20,489 nt of DNA, taken from IMG/VR virus record IMGVR_UViG_3300006802_000774, positions 1 through 20,489 of that record, one strand, 5' to 3'. The notes under the pieces were generated by a model. It searched no databases. It worked only from the letters and a program-made list of their open reading frames with translations, and was not told where the DNA came from. The position numbers and the translations under genes are program-made. Below, one piece after another: positions 1-5,978 of this stretch. The DNA is from a virus. The first letter of the stretch is position 1; each line of letters begins with the position of its first letter.

Positions 1-84
1 GCTGAAGCTGGTGATGTTTACTACAACAGCAGCAGCAACAAGCTGAAGTGCTACAACGGAACCACTTGGAACGACCTCTTCTAA
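1..84 (+). CDS. C-terminal end of a phage tail/structural protein (partial)
   Basis: Only the last 27 codons lie in the window, ending in TAA at 82-84. The peptide contains GDVYYNSSSNKLKCYNGTTW. This resembles a short motif (roughly GDLYYNTTTNKLKVYNGTAW) that often ends or punctuates phage tail fibre and other virion surface proteins. From that motif and from the phage context I infer a structural, probably fibre-type, protein. The next gene starts 7 bases later on the same strand, so the two are probably co-transcribed. The rest of the protein lies outside the window, so its class cannot be settled here. Confidence 0.6.
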   Translation, partial: AEAGDVYYNSSSNKLKCYNGTTWNDLF

Positions 85-91
85 TCCCACC

Positions 92-493
92 ATGCCCACC
101 CTCTCTTGGATCATCGAACGCCTGCTGGTCAAGCCGACCGAAGGCTCGCTCACCGATGTCGTCATCACCGCCGACTGGCGTTGCAACGGCACCGAAACCA
201 CCGGCTCTGGCGACACCGAGAAGACCTACAGCGGCACCTGCTACGGCTCCTGCTCGTTCGCTCCGCCGACCGAGAACTTCACGCCCTACGACCAGCTCAC
301 CGAGCAGCAGGTCTTGAACTGGTGCTGGGAAAACGGCGTGGACAAGACCGCCATCGAAGCCAACGTCTCGCTCCAGATTGCCAACCAGATCAACCCGCCG
401 GTTGTGGTGCTGCCGCTGCCGTGGGTGCCGCCAGTTCCGCCGCCGGAAATTGTTGCGAACGAGCCGATTGTTTCCGATGCTCCGGCGGCATGA
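92..493 (+). CDS. Conserved small phage protein (DUF7936-like)
   Basis: A 133-residue protein. The N-terminus (LSWIIERLLVKP) is followed by a beta-rich stretch with VVITADWRCNGTE and a YSGTCYGSCSF segment. Then comes FTPYDQLTEQQVLNWCWENG and a proline-rich end containing PLPWVPPVPPP. This layout (W..I..L, a 'V....W' strand, 'FTP...LTE..V..W', a PP..LPW end) matches a small protein family common in marine and freshwater phages that I know as DUF7936. The molecular function is unknown. It directly follows a structural gene and precedes the lysis-type genes. No clear Shine-Dalgarno sequence precedes the ATG, so coupling to the upstream gene is likely. Family name is from memory; the reading frame is secure. 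Confidence 0.7.
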   Translation: MPTLSWIIERLLVKPTEGSLTDVVITADWRCNGTETTGSGDTEKTYSGTCYGSCSFAPPTENFTPYDQLTEQQVLNWCWENGVDKTAIEANVSLQIANQINPPVVVLPLPWVPPVPPPEIVANEPIVSDAPAA

Positions 494-651
494 TTAAAAT
501 CGAACTCACTTCCGAACAGGCTAACAACCTCCTCGCTCTCATCGACATCGCCATCAAGGCTGGCGGCTTTCAGAATGCTAAGGTCGGCGTTCCTCTCGCT
601 GATCTGATTCTGGAAGCCGCCAAGGGACAGCAGAACCCAACCGCCAGCTAA
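490..651 (+). CDS. Small phage protein, 53 residues, unknown function
   Basis: The ATG at 490 overlaps the stop of the preceding gene as ATGA, the coupling used throughout this block. The 53-residue product has an amphipathic helical core (LTSEQANNLLALIDIAIKAG) and a second helix near LADLILEAAKG. It has no signal peptide and no cysteines. Similar tiny proteins with an 'NLL.LID.A.KAGG' core occur beside lysis and tail genes in other phages, but I know no function for them. Its position immediately before two membrane proteins suggests it belongs to the late lysis/accessory set. The frame is supported by the overlap and tight spacing on both sides. Confidence 0.65.
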   Translation: MIKIELTSEQANNLLALIDIAIKAGGFQNAKVGVPLADLILEAAKGQQNPTAS

Positions 652-661
652 TCATCAGGCC

Positions 662-844
662 ATGACCGATTCCCACTTCCTACGAGATATTTCTGTCGCA
701 GCTAGTGGGCCACTCATCGGCATCGTTGGCAGCACGATGTTTTCTGATCCGAATCTCAAGAAAGCATCGCTTGTTCTCGGCGTAATCGCGGCCTTCCTCG
801 CTTGCGTTGCGAAGGCCATCGACATCTACAATAAATTCAAATGA
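662..844 (+). CDS. Small membrane protein, holin candidate
   Basis: A 60-residue protein with two hydrophobic stretches: a moderate one (about residues 11-27, SGPLIGIVGSTMF) and a stronger one (about 35-53, SLVLGVIAAFLACVAKAID). It ends in a short basic tail (YNKFK). Size and topology fit class II holins or holin partners, which form inner-membrane lesions that start lysis. The stop overlaps the start of the next small membrane gene as ATGA, giving a tandem pair of the holin/antiholin kind. The assignment rests on topology and neighbourhood, not on a diagnostic motif. Confidence 0.55.
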   Translation: MTDSHFLRDISVAASGPLIGIVGSTMFSDPNLKKASLVLGVIAAFLACVAKAIDIYNKFK

Positions 845-1014
845 ACCCCACCGCAGCCTCTCTCGTCCGCCACCTCCTGACCGCTGCTGGCGGTTTCATC
901 GTCGCCAAGGGTCTTGCGAGTGCGGACCAGATTGCGGAGCTTTCAGGTGCGGTTGTCGCCATCATCGGCGTCACCCTCTCCATCCTGAAGAACCGCAAGA
1001 AGCCCGAAGCGTGA
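841..1014 (+). CDS. Putative holin (Pam3-gp28-like)
   Basis: A 57-residue protein with the N-terminal pattern SLVRHLLTAAGGFIVAKGLA, then AELSGAVVAIIGVTLSIL and a basic tail (KNRKKPEA). Two membrane helices separated by a short polar turn are evident (about 8-25 and 33-49). 'RHLLTA.GG...AKG' is the hallmark I associate with the Pam3-gp28 family of putative phage holins. The start overlaps the preceding membrane gene (ATGA). The stop overlaps a GTG start of the next gene (GTGA), so all three are probably translated as a coupled set. Its role would be timed permeabilisation of the host inner membrane. Confidence 0.7.
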   Translation: MNPTAASLVRHLLTAAGGFIVAKGLASADQIAELSGAVVAIIGVTLSILKNRKKPEA

Positions 1015-1166
1015 ACTGGCTGGCCGACCTAGTGATGAAGCTGGTCATCTGGCTTCACTCGCTCACGACCAAGGACACGCCAAGCGAAGATGCCAAGAAG
1101 CAACCAGAGCTTAAGCGCGGCCTTCTTGATCGTGTCCGCGAGCATGAGCGTGAGCTGCGCGAGTAG
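1011..1166 (+). CDS. Small membrane-anchored protein, possible i-spanin
   Basis: Starts with GTG overlapping the preceding TGA (GTGA). The 51-residue product has one N-terminal hydrophobic helix (WLADLVMKLVIWLHSL) followed by a polar, charged stretch ending in a helix (LLDRVREHERELRE). A single N-terminal membrane anchor plus a charged coiled tail is the i-spanin (Rz) pattern. The overlap of its 3' end by a gene for a secreted protein is also typical of Rz/Rz1 pairs. Spanins fuse inner and outer membranes at the end of lysis of Gram-negative hosts. The tail is short for an i-spanin, so an unrelated membrane protein is also possible. Confidence 0.5.
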   Translation: MNWLADLVMKLVIWLHSLTTKDTPSEDAKKQPELKRGLLDRVREHERELRE

Positions 1167-1314
1167 GGTCATCTACGTTCCTCATGGCGAGCCGGTCAGG
1201 CTTGCAGAGGATGTGAAAGCGAAAGTATGGATTCTGGATGCGAGTGGTAAGCCCGTTCGCAGCAAGAACCGAATCGTCATTCACGAAGGTTGGTACGCTC
1301 TTCCAAAGGAATGA
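1090..1314 (+). CDS. Secreted small protein, possible o-spanin/lipoprotein
   Basis: Begins 77 bases inside the preceding gene in the +1 frame. The 74-residue product has a signal-like N-terminus with basic residues, a hydrophobic core (AAFLIVSASM) and VSC at residues 21-23. Cys23 may be lipidated, although the position three before it is Ser rather than Leu, so the lipobox is not canonical. The mature part (VIYVPHGEPVRLAE, VKAKVWILDASGK, EGWYALP) resembles small exported proteins found beside holins in other phages. Nested position, export signal and cysteine fit an Rz1-type o-spanin in the outer membrane. The stop overlaps the next start (ATGA). Confidence 0.55.
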   Translation: MPRSNQSLSAAFLIVSASMSVSCASRVIYVPHGEPVRLAEDVKAKVWILDASGKPVRSKNRIVIHEGWYALPKE

Positions 1315-1469
1315 AAAAGAACGTCCCAACAAACAAGTCGCTCTACAGCAAGATGAAGGCGGCTGCTAAGGCCAAGTTCGACGTTTATCCAAGTGCTTAC
1401 GCCAACGGTTGGCTCGTTCGCGAGTACAAGCGGCGTGGCGGCAAATACAAGGTGGTCGATGCCAAGTAA
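1311..1469 (+). CDS. Small basic phage protein with PSAYANGW motif
   Basis: A 52-residue lysine-rich protein whose ATG overlaps the stop of the upstream gene (ATGA). Its core is SLYSKMKAAAKAKFDVYPSA followed by YANGWLVREYKRRGGKY. This module ('kfdvyPSAyAngw.v..Ykr.GGky') recurs in phages and large algal viruses, as I recall joined to the module encoded by the next gene here (DUF5872-type proteins). The function is unknown; basic charge and size suggest nucleic-acid or virion binding, which is inference. The next gene begins 11 bases before this one ends, in another frame. Confidence 0.65.
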   Translation: MKKNVPTNKSLYSKMKAAAKAKFDVYPSAYANGWLVREYKRRGGKYKVVDAK

Positions 1470-1728
1470 TAAGCCACAAGGAGGACTTGGCCGATGGTTT
1501 GCCGAGAAATGGGTGGACATCAAAACCGGTAAGCCATGCGGTCGTCAGGAGGGCGAGGAACGCGCCGGTTACCCCGCTTGCAGGCCAACCAAGCGCATCA
1601 GCGAGAAGACTCCCAAGACTCTTGGCGAGATGAGCAGCGCGGAAAAGGCTAGGTTCAAGCGCGAGAAAACCAGCTTCCAGAAGATCGGCTACCAGCATAG
1701 GATGCGGAAGAAGAAGGAAAAAGCATGA
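1459..1728 (+). CDS. Small basic phage protein with GLGRWF/KWVDIKTGKPCGR motif
   Basis: The ATG at 1459 is chosen because it begins just before the end of the preceding gene and directly in front of the conserved block. The 89-residue product has GGLGRWFAEKWVDIKTGKPC, then GYPACRPTKRISEKTPKTLG and a very basic end (RMRKKKEKA). The cysteines in PCGR and PACRP could bind a metal, but only two are present. The pattern matches the second half of what I recall as DUF5872-type proteins of phages and algal viruses. Function unknown. Coupled to the upstream gene by an 11-base overlap and to the downstream gene by ATGA. Confidence 0.65.
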   Translation: MPSNKPQGGLGRWFAEKWVDIKTGKPCGRQEGEERAGYPACRPTKRISEKTPKTLGEMSSAEKARFKREKTSFQKIGYQHRMRKKKEKA

Positions 1729-1871
1729 GCTACAATGCACCATACAAAGGCACTCCTCCCGTCTCACGACCAAACGGAAGCGGGCCTTACAAACAGTCGC
1801 CGCCACCGAAACCCCCGGTGAAGCCTAAGCCGGGGCCGGTTCCAAGCGGAAGCGGTCCGTATCGTAAATGA
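1725..1871 (+). CDS. Tiny proline-rich peptide with duplicated GSGPY motif
   Basis: The ATG overlaps the stop of the preceding gene (ATGA). The 48-residue product is almost entirely Pro, Lys, Gly, Ser and Tyr. The motif PNGSGPYK (residues 16-23) recurs as PSGSGPYR (40-47), with a PPPKPPVKPKPGP linker between them. No membrane segment or known fold is visible; it is probably unstructured. It is the last gene of the left block, ending 12 bases before the hairpin terminator. Its reality is supported by the overlap, the end-of-operon position and non-random repetition. No function can be assigned. Confidence 0.55.
   Translation: MSYNAPYKGTPPVSRPNGSGPYKQSPPPKPPVKPKPGPVPSGSGPYRK
1770..1865 (+). 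repeat. Two-copy P-x-GSGPY coding repeat
   Basis: Two 24-base units (1770-1793 and 1842-1865) encode PNGSGPYK and PSGSGPYR. They are similar at DNA level, with differences mostly at third positions, which suggests an old duplication kept at the protein level. Confidence 0.5.
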
Positions 1872-1882
1872 TTCAAACGAAA

Positions 1883-1915
1883 AGCCCCCGGTGGTAATCG
1901 AAACCATCGGGGGCT
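1883..1915. terminator. Bidirectional intrinsic terminator between convergent blocks
   Basis: A 13-bp stem pairs AGCCCCCGGTGGT (1883-1895) with ACCATCGGGGGCT (1903-1915), with one G-T pair and a 7-base loop. On the + side it is followed by TAATTGTTTT. On the - side the complement reads TTTTCGTTT after the stem. It sits between the ends of two convergent genes (1871 and 1937), where one hairpin can stop transcription from both directions. Confidence 0.85.
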
Positions 1916-1936
1916 AATTGTTTTGCAATCAATACC

Positions 1937-3124
1937 TCAGCGTCCCAACGATTTCATCACGCTGGCGACGAAGTCCTCGCTCTTGGCGGCATTCGTATTG
2001 GCAGACTTGAAGCCGGGGTTGGTGGCTTTCGAAGTCACTCCCGGCTCGCTTCCACGATACTTGGCCAACTCAGCCTGAAGCCGCTTGTTCACCTCAACCT
2101 GAGCGTAGAGAAGCTCACGGTATTTCGGCGCAGCCGCAGCCCATAGAGCGGCCTTCGCAAGATCCTCTTCGCTGTTCTCACCGTTGAAGATTTGCTGGGC
2201 GAGACTCAGCCGCTGGTTCAGCTCGCTGTTCCATTCCTCGTCGTTCTCTCGCGGTTCGAAAATCTCCAGCGCGCGCGCATTCTCGCTGACCTTCTGCCAA
2301 GTCTTGGTTGCCTGCTCCAATGCAGCCTTGGTGCCTTCCTCGTTGTCCTGCTGGTACTTCGAGATGATGGCGTCGTAATCGGATTTCGCCTCGGCAATCT
2401 CGGCAGATTTCTCAGCGTTGATTTCATCGTAGCGAACGATGAGTGCGCCGAGCTTGGCCTTCTTGGCTGGCGAAAGACCGTCAACAATGTCGTCGATCTG
2501 CGAGTTGCGGTAATCGCTCTCAGGCGATTTTAGCAGGCCAACGAGCCGTTCGCCATCGGTGCCAACAAGAGTCTTCACAGACTCGAAGACGCCATTGATT
2601 CGGCCCTCGTACTTCTTGATGAACTCAGGGTGACGTTCGACATCGAGAAGGCGGACACGCTCGGAAAGAGCGTCACGCTCCTCCTGCAACGCCTTGAGCT
2701 GCGCGTCGTAATCGGGATTCGTGGCTTTGCCAGCCTTCAACTCGTCAAGCTGCTTGGCGAGCTGGGCCTTCTCTTCCTTGATCTTGCGGAACGCATCAGC
2801 CGCTTTCGTGGACTTGATGGTGTCAGGAATGTCGGCGTCAGCCTCCGAAGACTCCTCGGCAACAGGAGCGGACTTCTTCGATGAGAACATCCTTTCGATG
2901 TCCTTCTCGGCCTTGCTGAGGTTGGTATTCGAATCCTTCGGTTCCGGCTTCTTTGCCGTCTCGGTCTTCTTGGGCTGCTCAGTCTTCTTTGGTTCCTCGG
3001 TGACGGGAGCGGCAACGCCCTCTTCAGGCTCGACTCCCATGCGATTGAATGCGTCCAGAATTGAGTTCGAGAACTCCGGCTGCGAGCCGGGATTCACAAG
3101 CGGAGAGTTCAACGGTTCATCCAT
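1937..3124 (-). CDS. Coiled-coil head scaffolding protein candidate
   Basis: A 395-residue, highly charged, helix-rich protein. Residues about 35-75 are low-complexity Lys/Glu/Pro/Thr (EEPKKTEQPKKTETAKKPEP). Residues about 108-162 form a likely coiled coil (FRKIKEEKAQLAKQLDEL, then LQEERDALSERVRLLDVE). A long helical middle follows, and the C-terminus is a short, partly basic helix (DFVASVMKSLGR). Acidic and coiled N-terminal parts with a basic C-terminal helix suit phage scaffolding proteins, which direct procapsid assembly and then leave. Its place at the end of the terminase-portal block supports this. No capsid gene follows it, so another virion-associated role is possible. Confidence 0.55.
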   Translation of the reverse strand: MDEPLNSPLVNPGSQPEFSNSILDAFNRMGVEPEEGVAAPVTEEPKKTEQPKKTETAKKPEPKDSNTNLSKAEKDIERMFSSKKSAPVAEESSEADADIPDTIKSTKAADAFRKIKEEKAQLAKQLDELKAGKATNPDYDAQLKALQEERDALSERVRLLDVERHPEFIKKYEGRINGVFESVKTLVGTDGERLVGLLKSPESDYRNSQIDDIVDGLSPAKKAKLGALIVRYDEINAEKSAEIAEAKSDYDAIISKYQQDNEEGTKAALEQATKTWQKVSENARALEIFEPRENDEEWNSELNQRLSLAQQIFNGENSEEDLAKAALWAAAAPKYRELLYAQVEVNKRLQAELAKYRGSEPGVTSKATNPGFKSANTNAAKSEDFVASVMKSLGR

Positions 3125-3130
3125 AATTGG

Positions 3131-3451
3131 TTAGTATTGTTTTTCGAATGTAGCTTCGGGTTCTTTGACGGTTTCAGTCACGGACAATTTTCGAAGGTTC
3201 TCAAGACAGTGAGCGTAACCAGCGGTTACTCCTGCTGCAAAAATGATGTCCGTTTCATTGCTGCCATGAGCAGGCATCGGAACGGGCATCGATTCGGCAA
3301 CGATTCGCAATGCCATTCGAAGGATCGGGTTGCGAAGAATGGTGGCCAACTCAGCACTCTCACCGCTTGTCATCCATGCCGCGAGATTAACCTCCGGCAG
3401 GTTCATCAAGTCGCTCTTCGGGGTCTTGCTCAAGCCTCTTAGCCAGTTCAT
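3131..3451 (-). CDS. Small phage protein upstream of scaffold, unknown function
   Basis: The start at 3451 gives 106 residues (MNWLRGLSKTPKS...). A further upstream in-frame ATG at 3532 would add 27 mostly Arg/Asn/Thr residues lying wholly inside the preceding gene, so I prefer 3451. An AAGAAGAA purine run lies upstream of it. The protein appears helical, with LATILRNPILRMALRIVAES and a second helix around AAGVTAGYAHCLENLRKL. Similar small helical proteins often precede the scaffold in phage head operons, but I recognise no family. It overlaps the end of the propeller gene by 65 bases and lies 6 bases before the scaffold gene. Confidence 0.6.
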   Translation of the reverse strand: MNWLRGLSKTPKSDLMNLPEVNLAAWMTSGESAELATILRNPILRMALRIVAESMPVPMPAHGSNETDIIFAAGVTAGYAHCLENLRKLSVTETVKEPEATFEKQY

Positions 3452-4736
3452 TTTGTTTGTTCTTCTTTGGTTTCTTCTGTTTGTGGAATTTTGGAATCGG
3501 GTCCAGAACCTCGATGACACGGTCAGGAACATCCTTCTTCACGACATCGCGGCTTTGGCGCACGACCTTCGTGATGTCCAGCATGTCGGAGAGCGGAATC
3601 TTGATGTAACCGCAGTCCACATCATTGATGCCGTACGAGACAACGAATTGGTTCTTGTTGGAATCGAAGAATGCTCCGCACGGGAACACGACCGCAGGAA
3701 GTCCCGGCCACCAGTCCTGCTGATTGGTTCCGGTCAGGATCGGCAACGTCGTCATGCGGACGATGCGGAACGGAGCTTTCATCTCGAAAGCGTATGCCCC
3801 CATGTAATATCGACGCTTGCCATTGATCCACGGCAGCGAGCTGTGGAAGAAGGTCCAGTACAAGCCGTCGGCCATGATGGGGTTGGAGCCGCCGCGCACT
3901 TCGCCAAACTTCCAGAGTGGATTGAACTCTTCGGTGACGTATTCCTGCTCCTTTTCAAGGCGTCCATTCAGGCGTACAACGACATGCGGGTTGGCCGAAT
4001 ACACCATGTGTGGCGCGTTGTCGTGGACGAAGTAGAGCCAGTTCTTTTCATGGCCATCGTTCGTCATCGCCTGCGCGTAGTTGTTCCCGTAAATCGGGTC
4101 GAACCGCGCCACGTTGAAGAACTGCTTGTCCAAAAGGAACATCCCCTGATGGGCGTAGCTCTTGAATGGGATAAATGTGCAGCAGCTCAGGCCGAACTTG
4201 TCTCCGAACTTGACGACGCGAGGGTCTTCGAACTGCTCGTTTTCAAACTGAGACGTTAGCTGGATTAACGCCTTCTTTGTGGCACGAAGATCCTTCGAAA
4301 GCTCGAAGCAAACGATGTCGTTCTTCTCAAGATAAACCTCCTCATCCTTCTCCCGCTTGTTCCGGCAGCGACGGGCGAACAACAGGATCTGACCATTCGG
4401 CTCCATCGTGATGGCCGGATTGAAGTAGTAGGTTCCGACCTCTTCAGGCAGCACGATCTTTCCAACTTCCCAATCGACTTGATCGGCCAGCAGAGGGACA
4501 TCGTTCTTTGCGTAACTCATCAGGAATTCAGTCGCGAATTTGGTTTCATCGTACAGAGCAAGCCAATGGTCACGCTCCTCACGGACTAAAGTCAGATGCT
4601 CCTCATGTTCTTTGGTTCGAATCTCAAGCGTTTTGCGAAGCTCTTCGATCTGCATGAGCAAATCGGCATGGCCATCTCCACCGTTTGCAAACCGCTTTAA
4701 TGCTTTGAGTGACAGTTCACGGATGATGTCTTTCAT
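3387..4736 (-). CDS. GH130-like five-bladed beta-propeller protein
   Basis: A 449-residue protein. Residues 1-60 are a charged helix or coiled coil. Residues about 90-385 look like a GH130 propeller (mannoside phosphorylases and related hydrolases). Visible marks are YYFNPAITMEPNG (103-115), FARR (120-123), FEDPRVVKFGDKFGLSCC (169-186), RGGSNPIMADGLYWTFFHSS (281-300), RRYYMGAYAFE (308-318) and VVFPCGAFFDSNKNQFVVSY (349-368), followed by GINDVDCG. The last 45 residues are Lys-rich and probably disordered. The family acts on beta-mannosides or related oligosaccharides; the substrate here cannot be told. It is the last of six sugar-related genes and overlaps the upstream methyltransferase by ATGA. 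A purely binding role on the virion is an alternative. Confidence 0.65.
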   Translation of the reverse strand: MKDIIRELSLKALKRFANGGDGHADLLMQIEELRKTLEIRTKEHEEHLTLVREERDHWLALYDETKFATEFLMSYAKNDVPLLADQVDWEVGKIVLPEEVGTYYFNPAITMEPNGQILLFARRCRNKREKDEEVYLEKNDIVCFELSKDLRATKKALIQLTSQFENEQFEDPRVVKFGDKFGLSCCTFIPFKSYAHQGMFLLDKQFFNVARFDPIYGNNYAQAMTNDGHEKNWLYFVHDNAPHMVYSANPHVVVRLNGRLEKEQEYVTEEFNPLWKFGEVRGGSNPIMADGLYWTFFHSSLPWINGKRRYYMGAYAFEMKAPFRIVRMTTLPILTGTNQQDWWPGLPAVVFPCGAFFDSNKNQFVVSYGINDVDCGYIKIPLSDMLDITKVVRQSRDVVKKDVPDRVIEVLDPIPKFHKQKKPKKNKQNELAKRLEQDPEERLDEPAGG

Positions 4737-5347
4737 TTTTTTCTAAACACGCGCGTTTTTCCATTCTCAAGATACATTACATGCTCGTACTTCTTCAAAG
4801 CCAACGTCTGGCAAAGTTGCATTTCGTTCCAATTCGCGTCATCCATGATGAATAGACCTCCGGTCTTTATTTTCGGAGTCCAAGCAATCAAGTCGCGCGA
4901 AGAATCCCACTCCGTATGCGCCCCATCCAAATGAAGGATGTCGATGCTTTCATCTGAAAAATCAAACGAAGCATCAAGAGATGTCTTCCTGATGATCGAC
5001 ATGTTTTCATCAAGACCCCTAGCTTTGAAGTTTTCCTTAAAATCTATGGCGATTTTGTCCAGCTCCTCTTGGCTTGAGCCAAGGTTTGCGTTGTAACCGT
5101 TTTCAGCCATCGCGACTGCGCTCCACGGATCGATGGCAACAACTTTTGTATTGGTAATCAATGAAGCGGCGCAAAAACTCGAAAGACTAAGGCCAAGCCA
5201 AACGCCCACTTCGACCACAAGCGACGGCTTTGTTTCCAAAACAACGTCGAACATGTATCTACTCTTATCTTCGTAAGTCCATCCGTGAACGGTATCTCTG
5301 ATTTCAAGGACTTTGTTCCAAGCCGATGTTTGATCGATTTGTTGCAT
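4733..5347 (-). CDS. Class I SAM-dependent methyltransferase (Methyltransf_24-like), copy 2
   Basis: A 204-residue protein with a Rossmann-type methyltransferase core. Motif I is VVEVGVWLGLSLSS (44-57), the ribose-binding acid is probably Asp73 in VVAIDPW, and the post-II region is DILHLDGAHTEWDSS (136-150). GGLFIMDDANWNE follows at 163-175. The HLDG.H...D / GG...DD pattern is typical of the Methyltransf_24 group, often found with sugar-modifying enzymes. It is clearly related to the methyltransferase at 7175-7792. Base composition is AT-richer than the portal gene (about 38% GC in a 60-base sample). The start lies 1 base after the upstream GT25 gene, with no clear Shine-Dalgarno, so translation is probably coupled. 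The acceptor is unknown. Confidence 0.75.
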   Translation of the reverse strand: MQQIDQTSAWNKVLEIRDTVHGWTYEDKSRYMFDVVLETKPSLVVEVGVWLGLSLSSFCAASLITNTKVVAIDPWSAVAMAENGYNANLGSSQEELDKIAIDFKENFKARGLDENMSIIRKTSLDASFDFSDESIDILHLDGAHTEWDSSRDLIAWTPKIKTGGLFIMDDANWNEMQLCQTLALKKYEHVMYLENGKTRVFRKK

Positions 5348-5348
5348 A

Positions 5349-5978
5349 TTAAGGGTGAAGGTTTGATTTTTCTTGGGTAGCTAATCTTGGTAGAATTCCG
5401 TAAAAATTCATCCTTGGAATTGAATCCAAAACCATCTGGATATCGATGGGTGCCCAGACTTTTTGATTTGTTTCGAGCAGCTTGCAAACACCTTCGTAAT
5501 TTACGAGATAGCAATGGGTACACATACCCTGAGTTAACTTGTAAAGGTTTGCTCCGACATGCCGATGTAGGGCGACATCGTCCGTGCAGCAGCTTCCGAT
5601 GTACACGACATGCCAATCGTCAGGAAGAACGGCCAAGTTTTCTGACAAAACACTTTTCCAATCGCTGCGCGTGAACTCGACATCGTCCTCGACGACGAGG
5701 AACACACGATGCGGGGTGATGGCCGACTCGACCATCCACTTGATGGACGCCCAGATGTTGAAGTGGCTGAGTCCAGCCACAATCGTTTTGGAGCTTATCT
5801 TCTCCTTCTCGCGACTCTTGTAGTAGTCCGTGGAAATTCCGCAGTTGTTCGCGCGAAAACCGTAGATCGGGACAGCGTTGATTCCGAACGACCGGGTGTA
5901 CCTGATGCCCCTTTGCTCCATGTCACTCCCCGGCTTCGACACCATGAATGTCGGGGTTGATTCAATGTTGAGGGTCAT
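5349..5978 (-). CDS. GT25-family glycosyltransferase, copy 2
   Basis: A 209-residue protein with the hallmarks of family 25 (LPS-biosynthesis type) glycosyltransferases. These are an N-terminal strand with an early Arg, the central VFLVVEDDVEF (92-102) supplying the acidic metal/nucleotide-sugar motif, LPDDWHVVYIGSCC (118-131), MCTHCYLVN (152-160) and APIDIQM (176-182) before ILPRLATQE. Such enzymes move a sugar from a nucleotide donor onto LPS, other glycans or protein. It shares GSCC, CTHCY and APID.QM with the GT25 gene at 6569-7171, so the two are paralogues. It starts by ATGA overlap with the upstream methyltransferase. Donor and acceptor are not predictable here. Confidence 0.75.
   Translation of the reverse strand: MTLNIESTPTFMVSKPGSDMEQRGIRYTRSFGINAVPIYGFRANNCGISTDYYKSREKEKISSKTIVAGLSHFNIWASIKWMVESAITPHRVFLVVEDDVEFTRSDWKSVLSENLAVLPDDWHVVYIGSCCTDDVALHRHVGANLYKLTQGMCTHCYLVNYEGVCKLLETNQKVWAPIDIQMVLDSIPRMNFYGILPRLATQEKSNLHP

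Noticed and set aside
106-651. A 181-codon frame spanning the first two small genes in another frame
   Set aside because: Arg/His-rich low-quality product upstream of the real 53-residue gene with which it shares a frame. The ATG at 490 with ATGA overlap is the better start.
1461-1470. Programmed frameshift site joining the two small basic genes
   Set aside because: No canonical slippery heptamer or downstream pseudoknot is apparent. An ordinary 11-base gene overlap is sufficient, so this is only raised as an option in the findings.
3330-4259. A 309-codon + strand frame opposite the GH130-like gene
   Set aside because: Antisense shadow; the - strand frame carries the ordered propeller motifs.
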